Positions 1-7,987 of a stretch of 64,000 bases of DNA are shown here, in pieces. The DNA is taken from contig NZ_JAJJJF010000002.1 in NCBI RefSeq assembly GCF_022458745.1, positions 372,001 to 436,000 on the forward strand, given 5' to 3'. Both the position numbers and the translations under genes were made by a program. The DNA comes from Bacillus piscicola (lineage in GTDB: Bacteria > Bacillota > Bacilli > Bacillales > Marinococcaceae). The notes beneath the pieces were generated by a model that was given only the letters and a program-made list of their open reading frames with translations, did not search any database and was not told the origin of the DNA. How positions within the stretch are numbered: position 1 is the stretch's first letter; each line of letters begins with the position of its first letter.

Positions 1-1
1 A

Positions 2-1153
2 GAAAAGCAAACGGTGCCATACAAGGATGCGTGGGACGCGCTCTCTGCAAGCATTCATTTTCTCGATGACGCCTATATGATAAAACGGGAAGTGGCGTAC
101 CCGCTTGATTATCAACACGGAAATCATACGTTTCAAGAACTATATGATGTTTGCAGCCGCTGGGAAAACGAGACAGCCAACCATCCGCTTCATTCCTGCG
201 GGCGCAGACCGGAAGACTTTTTATTTTTTGATACAGAAACAACCGGGTTGAACAGCGGAACGGGAAATATGATTTTCCTGCTGGGAGGCGCTCAGTTTAC
301 GGGTGAGAATGTTAAGGTGAGCCAGTATTTTTTGCCAGGTCCTGAAGCAGAAGTCGCTCTCTATTATCATTTCTTATCCGATACCCCGCCTACACACAGT
401 CTCGTTTCGTATAACGGAAAATCGTTCGACTGGCCGCAGCTAAAAACACGTCATACGTTGGTAAGGGAGGAAGTTCCCAAACTGCCTGCATTCGGTCACT
501 ACGATTTGCTGCATGCTGCGCGCCGCCTGTTCCGCAACCGGCTCTCGTCCTGTATACTGTCTGTTGTGGAGAAAGAGATACTCGGGATAACGCGAAAAGA
601 CGATACCCCGGGTTACCTCGCCCCAATGCTCTATTTTGACTTTTTACAAGACCCCCATCCAGATTTCGTAAAAGGAGTGCTCACCCATAATGAATGGGAT
701 GTTCTGACGTTGATTACTCTTTATATTGATCTTTCGAAACGAGTGCTTCAGCCAACTGCGAACGATGCAGAAATGTTTGAAATCGGGAAATGGTATGCAC
801 ACGTGAAGGAATGGGAAAAAGCAGAGTGGTGTTACGAAAAAGTCACCGTCACAACTACTTGCAAAGAATTACGGCTAAATAGTCACTTTCTTCTAGGACA
901 CGTCCTTAAGAAACAACAACGGATTCCCGAAGCGCAAATCCACTTCCAGGCTGCAGCTACAGAAGGAAGCGCACATCGTTATGGTGCGATCATTGAGCTT
1001 GCGAAATATCAAGAACACCAACTGAAAGACTTTGAAAAAGCGCTCAGCTATTCGTTAACTGCTCAACGTCTTGCACGAGATGCTAAGAGCCGGCTTGAAA
1101 GCGAAAAAAGAGTAACACGTTTACAAAAAAAATTGCCCGGAAATGCTAATTAA
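2..1153 (+). CDS. yprB: YprB-like DEDD exonuclease with TPR-like tail, 5' truncated by window edge
   Basis: The open frame enters from the left edge; the first in-frame GTG (14) is probably internal, because the family has roughly 30 more N-terminal residues. Counting from that GTG, an RNase H-like DEDD nuclease domain is visible. The ExoI motif FFDTETTG lies near residues 71-78 (D73, E75), the ExoII region around SYNGKSFDW near 132, and the ExoIII motif HNEWD near 225 with D229. The last ~120 residues are helical and TPR-like. The likely role is 3'-5' exonuclease action on nucleic acid; the B. subtilis homologue stands next to the helicase gene yprA, and that position would lie left of the window. 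Gene order downstream (cotD, ypsA, gpsB, rnpB) matches B. subtilis, which strengthens the name. Confidence 0.88.
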   Translation, partial: EKQTVPYKDAWDALSASIHFLDDAYMIKREVAYPLDYQHGNHTFQELYDVCSRWENETANHPLHSCGRRPEDFLFFDTETTGLNSGTGNMIFLLGGAQFTGENVKVSQYFLPGPEAEVALYYHFLSDTPPTHSLVSYNGKSFDWPQLKTRHTLVREEVPKLPAFGHYDLLHAARRLFRNRLSSCILSVVEKEILGITRKDDTPGYLAPMLYFDFLQDPHPDFVKGVLTHNEWDVLTLITLYIDLSKRVLQPTANDAEMFEIGKWYAHVKEWEKAEWCYEKVTVTTTCKELRLNSHFLLGHVLKKQQRIPEAQIHFQAAATEGSAHRYGAIIELAKYQEHQLKDFEKALSYSLTAQRLARDAKSRLESEKRVTRLQKKLPGNAN

Positions 1154-1355
1154 CTTTATTTCCCTGGCAAGCGCACCTTTTTGCAAAAATCTCTAGCCTA
1201 CAACCGGAATTGACATAAACTGCATATCCTGTATTGACTTTTTTGTAGGCGGCTGTCGTTTTTTAAATTTATTTCAAAACATGGTTATTCCCCCATACAG
1301 GCCCGCTATTTTGTCATAGGCTGATATAGAATAGATAATGAAGGGGGATTAGTTG

Positions 1356-1676
1356 ATGTTTAAGAAAAACAGACCTTGCGTTATGCCGCCTGTTTGCCAT
1401 CCTGTGGTGAATCAAACAGCTTATAACTGCAATGAATATATCGTTCCGGAAGTTCATCCGGTTCATACTACGACCGTCAACAAGCATATGTATAAACATT
1501 ATCATACGTATCCGCAAACGTATTCGGATGCTAATGAAGTCTACCATCAACATTTTGTAGATAGCCCGGGAGCCGGTCCACTATCCGGTCCAATGCCCGG
1601 CCCAATGTCTAGTCCGGTAAATGGTCCGGTAAATAGTCCGGTAAATAGACCACGACCACCTCATTGCTGTCGTTAA
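1356..1676 (+). CDS. cotD: CotD-family spore coat protein
   Basis: This is a small His-, Tyr- and Cys-rich protein of 106 residues. The family pattern is visible: an N-terminal Cys/Pro segment, then IVPEVHPVHTTTVNKH and a run of HYHTYP-type residues. CotD is an inner-coat protein made in the mother cell. A TTG at 1353 is in frame, but the AAGGGGG site at 1341-1347 is better spaced for the ATG at 1356. The C-terminal third is a low-complexity array of GP, GPM and NSPV units ending in HCCR, encoded by near-repeats of CCGGTAAATGGT and CCGGTAAATAGT, so its length probably varies between strains. No sigma-K promoter was assigned with confidence. Confidence 0.85.
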   Translation: MFKKNRPCVMPPVCHPVVNQTAYNCNEYIVPEVHPVHTTTVNKHMYKHYHTYPQTYSDANEVYHQHFVDSPGAGPLSGPMPGPMSSPVNGPVNSPVNRPRPPHCCR

Positions 1677-1685
1677 AATTGATAA

Positions 1686-1708
1686 GCCGGCGGGTACTTC
1701 CCTCCGGC
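1686..1708 (+). terminator. Hairpin after cotD
   Basis: Inverted repeat GCCGGCGGG/CCCTCCGGC with a TACTT loop and one G-U pair, just downstream of the cotD stop. The following bases are pyrimidine-rich but not a clean T-run, so it may be a weak terminator. Confidence 0.45.
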
Positions 1709-1736
1709 TCTATCTCTCAAAAGCAGGTGAATCATC

Positions 1737-2306
1737 ATGTTGAAAGTGTTAGCCGTCAGTGGGTATAAACCGCAAGAATTAAATATATTTCGACCAGACA
1801 GTGAAGAAGTCAGCTACATAATAAAAACGATTGAAAAACGGCTGCAATCCTTTTTGAGTGAAGGCCTTGAATGGGTTGTCGTCTCCGGGCAGCCTGGCGT
1901 CGAACAATGGGCAGCTGAAGCAGCTATTCGGTTAAAAGAGGAATGGCCTGACTTAAAACTTGCCGTGCTGCCAGCTTTTATGCAACAAGAGAGCAAGTGG
2001 CCGGAACACGCCCAAGCCCGCTATCACCGCATTATTAGTCAAGCTGATTTTACAGACGTTATTTCAAAGAGGGAATATGAGAATCCCGGACAACTGCGAA
2101 CTCGTAATGACTTTATTGTTATGAAAACAGATGCGCTATTGCTGTTATATGATACCGAGCAGCCTGGCACTCCCCGTTTTTATTTAGAAGCAGCCGAGCG
2201 AAGAAGTGCAAAGGAGACATATCCAGTCTACTGGATTACTCCAGAAGACCTTCAAGTTACGGTAGAAGAACTTGCAGATAGGGATTATGACCCTTTTATT
2301 GAATAA
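1737..2306 (+). CDS. ypsA: YpsA-like protein (DUF1273, SLOG superfamily)
   Basis: The 189-residue protein matches the YpsA family along its length: N-terminal KVLAVSGYKPQELNIF, a central GLEWVVVSGQPGVEQWAAEAA nucleotide-binding-type loop (split here only for description), and a C-terminal LLLYDTEQPGTPRFY segment. SLOG folds bind nucleotide-derived ligands. YpsA has been linked to cell-division control in B. subtilis and S. aureus, and the adjacent gpsB gene fits that link. The start is ATG 1737 with AGGTGA at 1725-1730. The biochemical activity of the family is not settled. Confidence 0.85.
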   Translation: MLKVLAVSGYKPQELNIFRPDSEEVSYIIKTIEKRLQSFLSEGLEWVVVSGQPGVEQWAAEAAIRLKEEWPDLKLAVLPAFMQQESKWPEHAQARYHRIISQADFTDVISKREYENPGQLRTRNDFIVMKTDALLLLYDTEQPGTPRFYLEAAERRSAKETYPVYWITPEDLQVTVEELADRDYDPFIE

Positions 2307-2393
2307 GCGAGAAGGCAAAATTGACTTTTCTACAATCTTTTGAAAAAATGGATGACAAATAACCTTTTTGAAAACCTCGGGGTGAGCAAACGA

Positions 2394-2726
2394 ATGCAAA
2401 ACTATCGATTAACGGCTAAAGAGATTTTAGATAAAGATTTCAAGACGAGCATGAAGGGATACAATAAAGATGAAGTTGATCAATTTTTGGATCAAATCAT
2501 TCAGGACTATGAAGCGTTTACCGAAAAAATTCAACAATTAGAAGCCGAACTAAAAAAGCGTGATCAAACAAAGCCTCCGGAACGCCCGTCAGAGGTGCCT
2601 GTATACGAACCAGAAACACCAAGCTTTGATACGTATACACAGGCTGGTACAGGGACTAATTATGACATCTTAAAGCGGCTCTCTAATCTTGAAAAAGAAG
2701 TTTTTGGAAAGAAATTATACGATTGA
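2394..2726 (+). CDS. gpsB: Cell-division regulator GpsB
   Basis: A 110-residue DivIVA-like protein. The N-terminal membrane-binding domain is [20 protein letters not shown] followed by the EVDQFLD segment, then a coiled coil (about residues 35-60), a Pro/Glu-rich linker, and the conserved C-terminal trimerisation motif [14 protein letters not shown]. GpsB couples peptidoglycan synthases to the divisome and shuttles them between septum and side wall. The frame is open from 2340, but the ATG at 2394 is preceded by GGGGTGAG at the right distance and gives the family N-terminus, so the upstream 18 codons are not counted. It lies between ypsA and the RNase P region as in B. subtilis. Confidence 0.92.
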   Translation: MQNYRLTAKEILDKDFKTSMKGYNKDEVDQFLDQIIQDYEAFTEKIQQLEAELKKRDQTKPPERPSEVPVYEPETPSFDTYTQAGTGTNYDILKRLSNLEKEVFGKKLYD

Positions 2727-2756
2727 CGATTCCGTGCATACAGAGGAGTGGACTGC

Positions 2757-3152
2757 TTGATTAAGATATTCATCGACGGTGCAAGCGCGGGGAATCCCGG
2801 GTTCGCCGGAGCTGGTCTTTTTGTGAATAAGGCAAACAACGAAACGGAACATTATGCGATTCCGCTGGGACGCATGACGAATCATGAGGCCGAATTTGCA
2901 GCACTGTTGGAAGCTTTAAAGCTTTGTACGGAAAGAAACTGGTCGATGGTATCGATTCACACAGATTCTAAGCTAGTAGACGATGCCGTGGAGAAGCGCC
3001 ATGCGAAAAAAGCAGCGTATCAACCTTATCTAGCTGACATTCTAAGACAGCTGGACCGTTGTGAATTGTGCTTCGTCAAATGGATACCTTCCAAAAGCAA
3101 TCGCGCTGCCGACCAATTGGCCAAGCAGGCCATCCAAAAAAATGAAAGTTGA
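2757..3152 (+). CDS. RNase HI-family protein (YpeP/RnhA-like)
   Basis: This 131-residue RNase H fold shows the acidic catalytic set: D7 in FIDGASAGNPG, E44 in NHEAEF, D70 in IHTDSKL and D119 in AADQLA. A type-I RNase H would hydrolyse RNA in RNA-DNA hybrids; whether this short, YpeP-like branch is active is unknown. GTG 2748 is in frame, but the AGAGGAG ribosome site ends on it. The TTG at 2757 (MIKIFIDGAS) has normal spacing and is preferred. The stop codon lies inside a 17-base sequence that recurs at 53257, so the 3' end of the gene abuts a repeat remnant. Confidence 0.8.
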   Translation: MIKIFIDGASAGNPGFAGAGLFVNKANNETEHYAIPLGRMTNHEAEFAALLEALKLCTERNWSMVSIHTDSKLVDDAVEKRHAKKAAYQPYLADILRQLDRCELCFVKWIPSKSNRAADQLAKQAIQKNES

Positions 3153-3180
3153 TTGTAGCGGAAGCGGCGACTGCTGCAAT
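3148..3180. repeat. Remnant of the dispersed repeat also present at 53257
   Basis: The 17 bases GTTGATTGTAGCGGAAG at 3148-3164 are identical to the left end of the structured repeat at 53257-53273. The next ~15 bases (CGGCGACTGCTGC) are similar but diverged. The rest of the element is absent, so this is a truncated copy between the RNase HI stop codon and the rnpB promoter. Confidence 0.65.
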
Positions 3181-3210
3181 CGTCAGCTAAGATAATAGCT
3201 TAAATAAAGG

Positions 3211-3239
3211 TTGTCAAAATGACTAAAACAAGCTATAAT
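3211..3239 (+). promoter_or_regulatory. Sigma-A promoter of rnpB
   Basis: TTGTCA (3211-3216), 17-bp spacer, TATAAT (3234-3239). Transcription would begin near 3246, about a dozen bases before the first P1 helix base of the RNase P RNA. Confidence 0.85.
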
Positions 3240-3257
3240 AACATTTGGCTGAAAAAA

Positions 3258-3664
3258 GCTGAAAACATTCGAGCAGTCGCTGTACATGACGTACAGAGGA
3301 AAGTCCATGCTCGCACAGTCTGCGATGACTGTAGTGTTCGTGCCTGACGAAACCATAAGTCAGGGCAGTTTGGTATTTACTGAACTGACGGCGGGGAAAA
3401 AACCTGTGTTCATTTGAATATGGTTTCATTACCCTGAAAAGTGCCACAGTGACGGAGCCTGTTTGGAAACAAACAGGGTGGAACGAGGTAAACCCCTCGA
3501 GCGAGAAACCCAAATATTGGTAGGGGCGCCTTTCTGAAGGAATTGAACGGAAAGAAAGGGCAGAGCAGTTGCTTTGCAGATAGATGACTGCTGCCGGAGT
3601 GCGAGGTGAACAACCGAATGTAGCACGAAGGAACAGAACATGGCTTATATAGGATGTTTTCGGC
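3258..3664 (+). ncRNA. rnpB: RNase P RNA, bacterial class B
   Basis: This is the catalytic RNA that trims tRNA 5' leaders. The universal P4/CRI segment AGAGGAAAGTCCATGCTCGC is present near 3295. Further conserved pieces follow in order: GTGTTCGTGCC, AAGTGCCACAGTGACG, GTAAACCCCTCGAGCGAGAA, CCCAAAT..TGGTAGGGG, a purine-rich ACGGA block, GAGGTGA and ACAGAACATGGCTTA. The ends are set by a 13-bp P1 helix pairing 3258-3270 with 3652-3664 (one of its pairs U-G near each end). Length is about 407 nt, typical of Bacillus class B RNA. Short ORFs in this interval are not genes. Confidence 0.97.
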
Positions 3665-3671
3665 CTCAGAC

Positions 3672-3700
3672 AACCCCTGAAATAGGGGTTTTTTCTTTTT
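3672..3700 (+). terminator. Intrinsic terminator of rnpB
   Basis: Stem AACCCCT/AGGGGTT with a GAAAT loop, followed by a long T-tract (TTTTCTTTTT). Confidence 0.92.
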
Positions 3701-3786
3701 ACATAATAAAAATTGTTTGCGTCTGGCATGATAATAAAACCCTACTGCATGTTACATACCAATCACGTTTATAAAGGAGCTTAAGG

Positions 3787-4926
3787 ATGGATTCTAATGT
3801 TACGTTAATTGCAACAGCTACAATGGGGCTGGAAGCGCTCGTTGCTCGTGAAGTTAAGGCACTCGGCTACGAAAACCCCATCGTGGAAAATGGAAAAGTT
3901 GAATTTGAAGCACCCCCAGAAGGTATTGCCCGCAGCAACATGTGGCTGCGTACCGCAGATCGGGTGAAAATTAAAATGGCTGAATTCCCAGTTTATTCGT
4001 TTGAAGAACTTTTCGAACAGACAAAGGCCGTGCCTTGGGAGAATTTTCTGCCGGAAGATGCCGAATTCCCCGTTACCGGTCGTTCCGTTAAGTCCAAGTT
4101 ATATAGTGTACCGGACTGTCAGGCCATTGTTAAAAAAGCAGTTGTGGAACGTTTGAAAAAGACATACAAGACTAGCTGGTTTCAAGAGAACGGCCCGCTT
4201 TACAAAATAGAGATAGCCATTCATAAAGACACCGCCGTGCTTACGATCGATACGACCGGGCAAGGCCTCCATAAACGGGGATATCGTCCGCTTCATAATA
4301 AAGCACCTCTTAAAGAAACACTTGCAGCCAGCCTAATTATGTTGACGAACTGGCATCCAGACCGGCCATTTGTAGATCTTTTTTGTGGATCAGGGACGAT
4401 TCCGATCGAAGCTGCCCTCATCGGTCAAAATATTGCTCCCGGCTTCAATCGCGATTTTATTTCGGAGAGCTGGCATTGGCTTGATCAGACGATTTGGAAC
4501 AAAGCACGTCAGGAAGCGGAAGACCTGGCCAAATACGACCAGCCATTAGACATCACCGGGACAGATATTGACCATAAAATGATTGATCTTGCAGTCGAAA
4601 ACACCAAAGAAGCCGGCCTGTTTGGATCTATTTCTTTTAAGCAAATGCAAATGTCTGACTTTACAACAAATGAAGAAAATGGATGTATCGTTTCTAATCC
4701 ACCGTATGGGGAGAGAATCGGCGAAAAAGAGAACGTAGAAGCGTTGTATAAAGAACTCGGAAAAACGTTGCGGCCATATGACACGTGGTCGGCTTACTTT
4801 ATCACATCAAATGAAAAGTTTGAAGCGCTATACGGAAAAAAAGCGACTAAAAAACGCAAGCTCTATAATGGCAATATAAAAACGGATTACTACCAATACT
4901 GGGGAAAACGCCCTGTGAAAAAATAG
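3787..4926 (+). CDS. ypsC: THUMP-domain 23S rRNA (guanine-N2)-methyltransferase, RlmL/YpsC family
   Basis: The 379-residue protein has an N-terminal ferredoxin-like/THUMP RNA-binding part (about 1-165) and a Rossmann methyltransferase domain. Motif I is DLFCGSGT at 197-204, and the amino-methyltransferase motif NPPY is at 304-307 in SNPPYGERIG. It would methylate the exocyclic amine of a guanine in 23S rRNA (RlmL N-terminal-half type). The ATG at 3787 has AAAGGAG at 3773-3779. Its position directly after rnpB matches ypsC of B. subtilis. It lacks the second methyltransferase domain of E. coli RlmL, as is normal for Firmicutes. Confidence 0.9.
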   Translation: MDSNVTLIATATMGLEALVAREVKALGYENPIVENGKVEFEAPPEGIARSNMWLRTADRVKIKMAEFPVYSFEELFEQTKAVPWENFLPEDAEFPVTGRSVKSKLYSVPDCQAIVKKAVVERLKKTYKTSWFQENGPLYKIEIAIHKDTAVLTIDTTGQGLHKRGYRPLHNKAPLKETLAASLIMLTNWHPDRPFVDLFCGSGTIPIEAALIGQNIAPGFNRDFISESWHWLDQTIWNKARQEAEDLAKYDQPLDITGTDIDHKMIDLAVENTKEAGLFGSISFKQMQMSDFTTNEENGCIVSNPPYGERIGEKENVEALYKELGKTLRPYDTWSAYFITSNEKFEALYGKKATKKRKLYNGNIKTDYYQYWGKRPVKK

Positions 4927-4935
4927 TCATATTCT

Positions 4936-4978
4936 CTCCTTGCCGCGGATAAGAATGTAATGTAAGAGCCGCAAGGAG
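4936..4978 (+). promoter_or_regulatory. Inverted repeat that can cover a Shine-Dalgarno site
   Basis: CTCCTTGC (4936-4943) is perfectly complementary to GCAAGGAG (4971-4978). The right arm contains most of the AAGGAGG ribosome site for the TTG-start ORF at 4988, so folding would hide it. Confidence 0.5.
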
Positions 4979-4987
4979 GGAAATCAG

Positions 4988-5179
4988 TTGGAAAGAGTGA
5001 TACAGGACCAGCGTCTTTATAGTCTGCGCAAGATAGAAAAAGCTATTGGAAATGCAGAAGAAGTGTGCCAGGCGCAAACTGCTCTAACCCAATTAGAAGA
5101 AAATAGAAAAGCTGCTCTATTGGAGGCGCGGGACCGGCTCGCGAAAGCCTGGAATTATTACTTCATGCAAAAAGGGTAG
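4988..5179 (+). CDS. Small unrecognised protein, 63 codons, helical
   Basis: A TTG-start ORF with a strong GCAAGGAGGG site 7-9 bases upstream. The product is charged and Ala/Leu/Glu-rich throughout, likely one or two long amphipathic helices (AALLEARDRLAKAWNYYF near the end), with no signal peptide or membrane segment. I do not recognise a family. It is 61 bases behind ypsC and followed by a clear terminator at 5237, so it is probably the last gene of that transcript. The ribosome site sits in one arm of a perfect 8-bp inverted repeat. Confidence 0.6.
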   Translation: MERVIQDQRLYSLRKIEKAIGNAEEVCQAQTALTQLEENRKAALLEARDRLAKAWNYYFMQKG

Positions 5180-5236
5180 GCGGTGTTCCCTAGCAATGGA
5201 GATAGGGCATTGGCTTATATTTTCTTCCTTACTTAT

Positions 5237-5266
5237 CCTGAAGCAGAACATGCTTCAGGTTTTTTG
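5237..5266 (+). terminator. Intrinsic terminator
   Basis: Stem CCTGAAGC/GCTTCAGG (5237-5244 with 5252-5259), followed by TTTTTT. Confidence 0.9.
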
Positions 5267-5370
5267 TTTTTCTGCTTTTTTACAATATGGGTTTAAAATT
5301 GTAAAAAAGTGAAATAAACAACATAGATTATCATTCCTACTAGACAATTGAAATAGAAAGGAACATGTTA

Positions 5371-6438
5371 ATGATCACCTTTCACAACATACAAAAAGAA
5401 TTCAATGATGGAACAAAAGCAATCCAGGACTTTAACCTGACAATTAACGAAGGGGAAATGTTTGTTTTAATTGGGCCAAGCGGCTGCGGCAAGACAACGA
5501 CGTTAAAACTTCTCAACCGTCTGATAGAACCAACGAGCGGAAGGATCACCATTAAGAGGAAGGACATTCAAGATTGGGATCTCCAGAAATTACGCTGGAA
5601 CACAGGCTACGTCCTGCAGCAAATTGCCTTATTTCCGACAATGACCATTGCCGAAAATATTAGTGTAGTCCCTGAGATGAAAAAATGGAGTAAAAGGAAA
5701 ATTTCCAGCCGAGTGGATGAGTTGCTACATATGACGGGGCTTGATCCGGCTGTCTACCGGAATAGAATGCCTGCTGAACTTTCGGGCGGTGAGCAACAGC
5801 GGGTGGGAGTTATTCGGGCATTAGCCGCAGACCCTGATATTGTTTTAATGGATGAGCCTTTTAGTGCTCTTGATCCGATAAGCCGTGAACAACTTCAAAA
5901 AGACATTCACCAATTGCAGGCTGATATTAAAAAAACAATTGTCTTTGTTACCCATGATATTGATGAAGCTCTTCAGCTTGGTGACAGAATTTGTTTGATG
6001 GATGATGGAAAAATAATTCAAACCGGCACTCCTCACGAACTGATCTCAAGGCCGGTAAATCAATTTGTCAAAGAATTCATCGGGAATAGAGACAACGAGT
6101 GGAATACTCCTGTTTCTAAAATCATGAACCGAGAGAGTGAATATTCCGCCCACGTAGATAATATGGCGCAGGCATCCCATAAACAGTATACCCCTCTTTA
6201 TATTTTTGGGGATGATCGTGAATTTCTCGGTCGCAGACAAGGAGAGGAAGTTCTCTCTCCAGAAGTCACGTTACATCCGGATACACCGCTTGATAAAGCC
6301 GTTCACTGTTTCGATAAGACGGATGTCGAAGCACTTCCTGTGATACGGGACGGGCAAATCATTGGCGTCATCAGCTACAAAGATATCGTACATTTCTTAA
6401 AACATGCACAACACCATCTAAAGGAGACAGTATCATGA
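5371..6438 (+). CDS. Osmolyte (betaine/carnitine/choline-type) ABC transporter ATPase with CBS domains
   Basis: An OpuCA/OpuBA-type ATPase of 355 residues. Walker A is GPSGCGKTT (about 35-43), the signature LSGGEQQRVG begins near 137, Walker B is IVLMDEPF near 157, and the switch His lies in VFVTHD. The C-terminal ~100 residues form a CBS-domain region (ALPVIRDGQIIGVIS), which in OpuA/OpuC ATPases senses ionic strength or nucleotides. ATG 5365 is in frame, but GAAAGGA ends only two bases before it, so ATG 5371 (MITFHNIQ) is preferred. It overlaps the next gene by four bases (ATGA), so the two are translationally coupled. The exact substrate cannot be told from sequence alone. Confidence 0.88.
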   Translation: MITFHNIQKEFNDGTKAIQDFNLTINEGEMFVLIGPSGCGKTTTLKLLNRLIEPTSGRITIKRKDIQDWDLQKLRWNTGYVLQQIALFPTMTIAENISVVPEMKKWSKRKISSRVDELLHMTGLDPAVYRNRMPAELSGGEQQRVGVIRALAADPDIVLMDEPFSALDPISREQLQKDIHQLQADIKKTIVFVTHDIDEALQLGDRICLMDDGKIIQTGTPHELISRPVNQFVKEFIGNRDNEWNTPVSKIMNRESEYSAHVDNMAQASHKQYTPLYIFGDDREFLGRRQGEEVLSPEVTLHPDTPLDKAVHCFDKTDVEALPVIRDGQIIGVISYKDIVHFLKHAQHHLKETVS

Positions 6439-7967
6439 CGATCTTAAAGGAAATGGCTGCTCTGTTTCAAGAACGGCAGGACACCTTTTGGAGACTTGTT
6501 TGGGAACATGTTCATATGTCCCTGTTTGCTCTACTTGTCGCGGTCTGCATTGCGGTTCCTGTAGGGATTTTTCTAACAAGGAAACAAAGGATCGCGGAGC
6601 CAATTATTGGCGTTGCCGCAGTACTGCAAACCATTCCAAGTCTTGCCCTCTTAGGGTTTATGATTTTGCTTTTAAACCAAATCGGAACCTTGCCTGCAGT
6701 TATAGCGTTAACGGCGTATGCCCTTTTGCCAATACTCCGGAATACATATACGGGCATACAAGGTGTTGATCCTGCGATCAAAGAAGCGGCAGCTGGAATG
6801 GGAATGTCGTCCTTCCAGCAATTGCGGAAAATTGAATTGCCCGTGGCTGTTCCGGTAATGATGGCTGGTATCCGAACCTCAATGGTATTGATTGTCGGTA
6901 CAGCCACGCTCGCTGCTTTAATTAGTGCCGGCGGCCTTGGGGATTTCATTATGACAGGTATCGATCGCGCCAATAACGCCTATATCCTTCTTGGCGCCAT
7001 TCCAGCGGCGTTACTTGCTTTATTTTTTGACCTTATTTTACGGGTGACAGAAAAAACATCACGCGGCAAAGCACTTACCCCGGTGTCCATCGTCTTGCTT
7101 TCCTCTTTACTCGTCGTAGCAGCTCCGTTATTCGTGCAGTCTAAAGATTCCGAGCTTGTGATTGGGGGAAAACTAGGGGCAGAACCGGAGATCATTGCGA
7201 ACATGTACAAACACTTAATTGAAGATCAAGCAGACATTTCAGTCAAAGTGGAATCAGGCTTCGGAAGCACAGATATGGCGTTTAATGCGCTGCTCACGGA
7301 CGAGATCGATATCTACCCGGAATTTACCGGGACCGCTTTAACGGCACTCCTTGATCAACAGCCAAAAAAAGGAAGTACAGAACAGGAAGTATATGAGCAG
7401 GCTAAAAAAGGAATGGCCACAAAATATGAGATGGCTTATCTAAAACCGATGAAATTTAATAACACCTACGCCTTAGCCATGAGAAGAAATCAAGCAAAAG
7501 AGTTAGGCGTGGAAAAGATTTCTGATTTAGAGAAGCATAAAAATGATTTGACTGCCGGTTTCACTTTTGAATTTGCTGACCGGGAGGATGGTTATCTTGG
7601 CGTTCAGGATGTATATGGCTTTTCGTTTGATCAAGTAGAGAAAATGGACGCAGGTTTGCGAACACGAGCCGTTCATGCTGGCAAAATTGATGTAATTGAT
7701 GCTTATTCCACGGACGCAGATATGGTAGAATATAACTTACACATCATTTCCGATAACAAGAACCTTTTTCCACCCTACCAAGGTGGACCGCTGCTAAAAG
7801 AAAAAACATTAGAAACGTATCCAAAGCTTGAACCGATTCTGAATGCGCTCGCCGGCAAAATCTCAAATGAAGAAATGCAGCAAATGAATTATAAGGTGGA
7901 TTATGAGGATGCCGATCCTAGTGCTGTTGCAGAAAATTATTTGAAGAATGCTGGGTTATTAGATTAA
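6435..7967 (+). CDS. Osmolyte ABC transporter permease fused to its substrate-binding protein
   Basis: A 510-residue fusion. Residues 1 to about 215 form the transmembrane permease, with the coupling region EAAAGMGMSSFQQLRKIELP and the family motif SAGGLGDF. A further hydrophobic helix (near 216-235) leads into an extracytoplasmic OpuAC-like binding domain (ELVIGGKLGAEPEIIANMY to the end). In B. subtilis opuC the binding protein and two permeases are separate genes; permease-binding protein fusions are known in related transporters (OpuA of lactococci, BilEB types). One polypeptide here presumably dimerises to give two permease and two binding domains. Together with the upstream ATPase it makes a complete two-gene importer for compatible solutes. 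Confidence 0.88.
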   Translation: MTILKEMAALFQERQDTFWRLVWEHVHMSLFALLVAVCIAVPVGIFLTRKQRIAEPIIGVAAVLQTIPSLALLGFMILLLNQIGTLPAVIALTAYALLPILRNTYTGIQGVDPAIKEAAAGMGMSSFQQLRKIELPVAVPVMMAGIRTSMVLIVGTATLAALISAGGLGDFIMTGIDRANNAYILLGAIPAALLALFFDLILRVTEKTSRGKALTPVSIVLLSSLLVVAAPLFVQSKDSELVIGGKLGAEPEIIANMYKHLIEDQADISVKVESGFGSTDMAFNALLTDEIDIYPEFTGTALTALLDQQPKKGSTEQEVYEQAKKGMATKYEMAYLKPMKFNNTYALAMRRNQAKELGVEKISDLEKHKNDLTAGFTFEFADREDGYLGVQDVYGFSFDQVEKMDAGLRTRAVHAGKIDVIDAYSTDADMVEYNLHIISDNKNLFPPYQGGPLLKEKTLETYPKLEPILNALAGKISNEEMQQMNYKVDYEDADPSAVAENYLKNAGLLD

Positions 7968-7987
7968 CAAGAGGAGGCTAGTTGTAA

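Noticed and set aside
3223-3729. Several minus-strand ORFs of 70-168 codons in the rnpB region
   Set aside because: They lie antisense to the RNase P RNA, lack ribosome sites and show no protein-like pattern.
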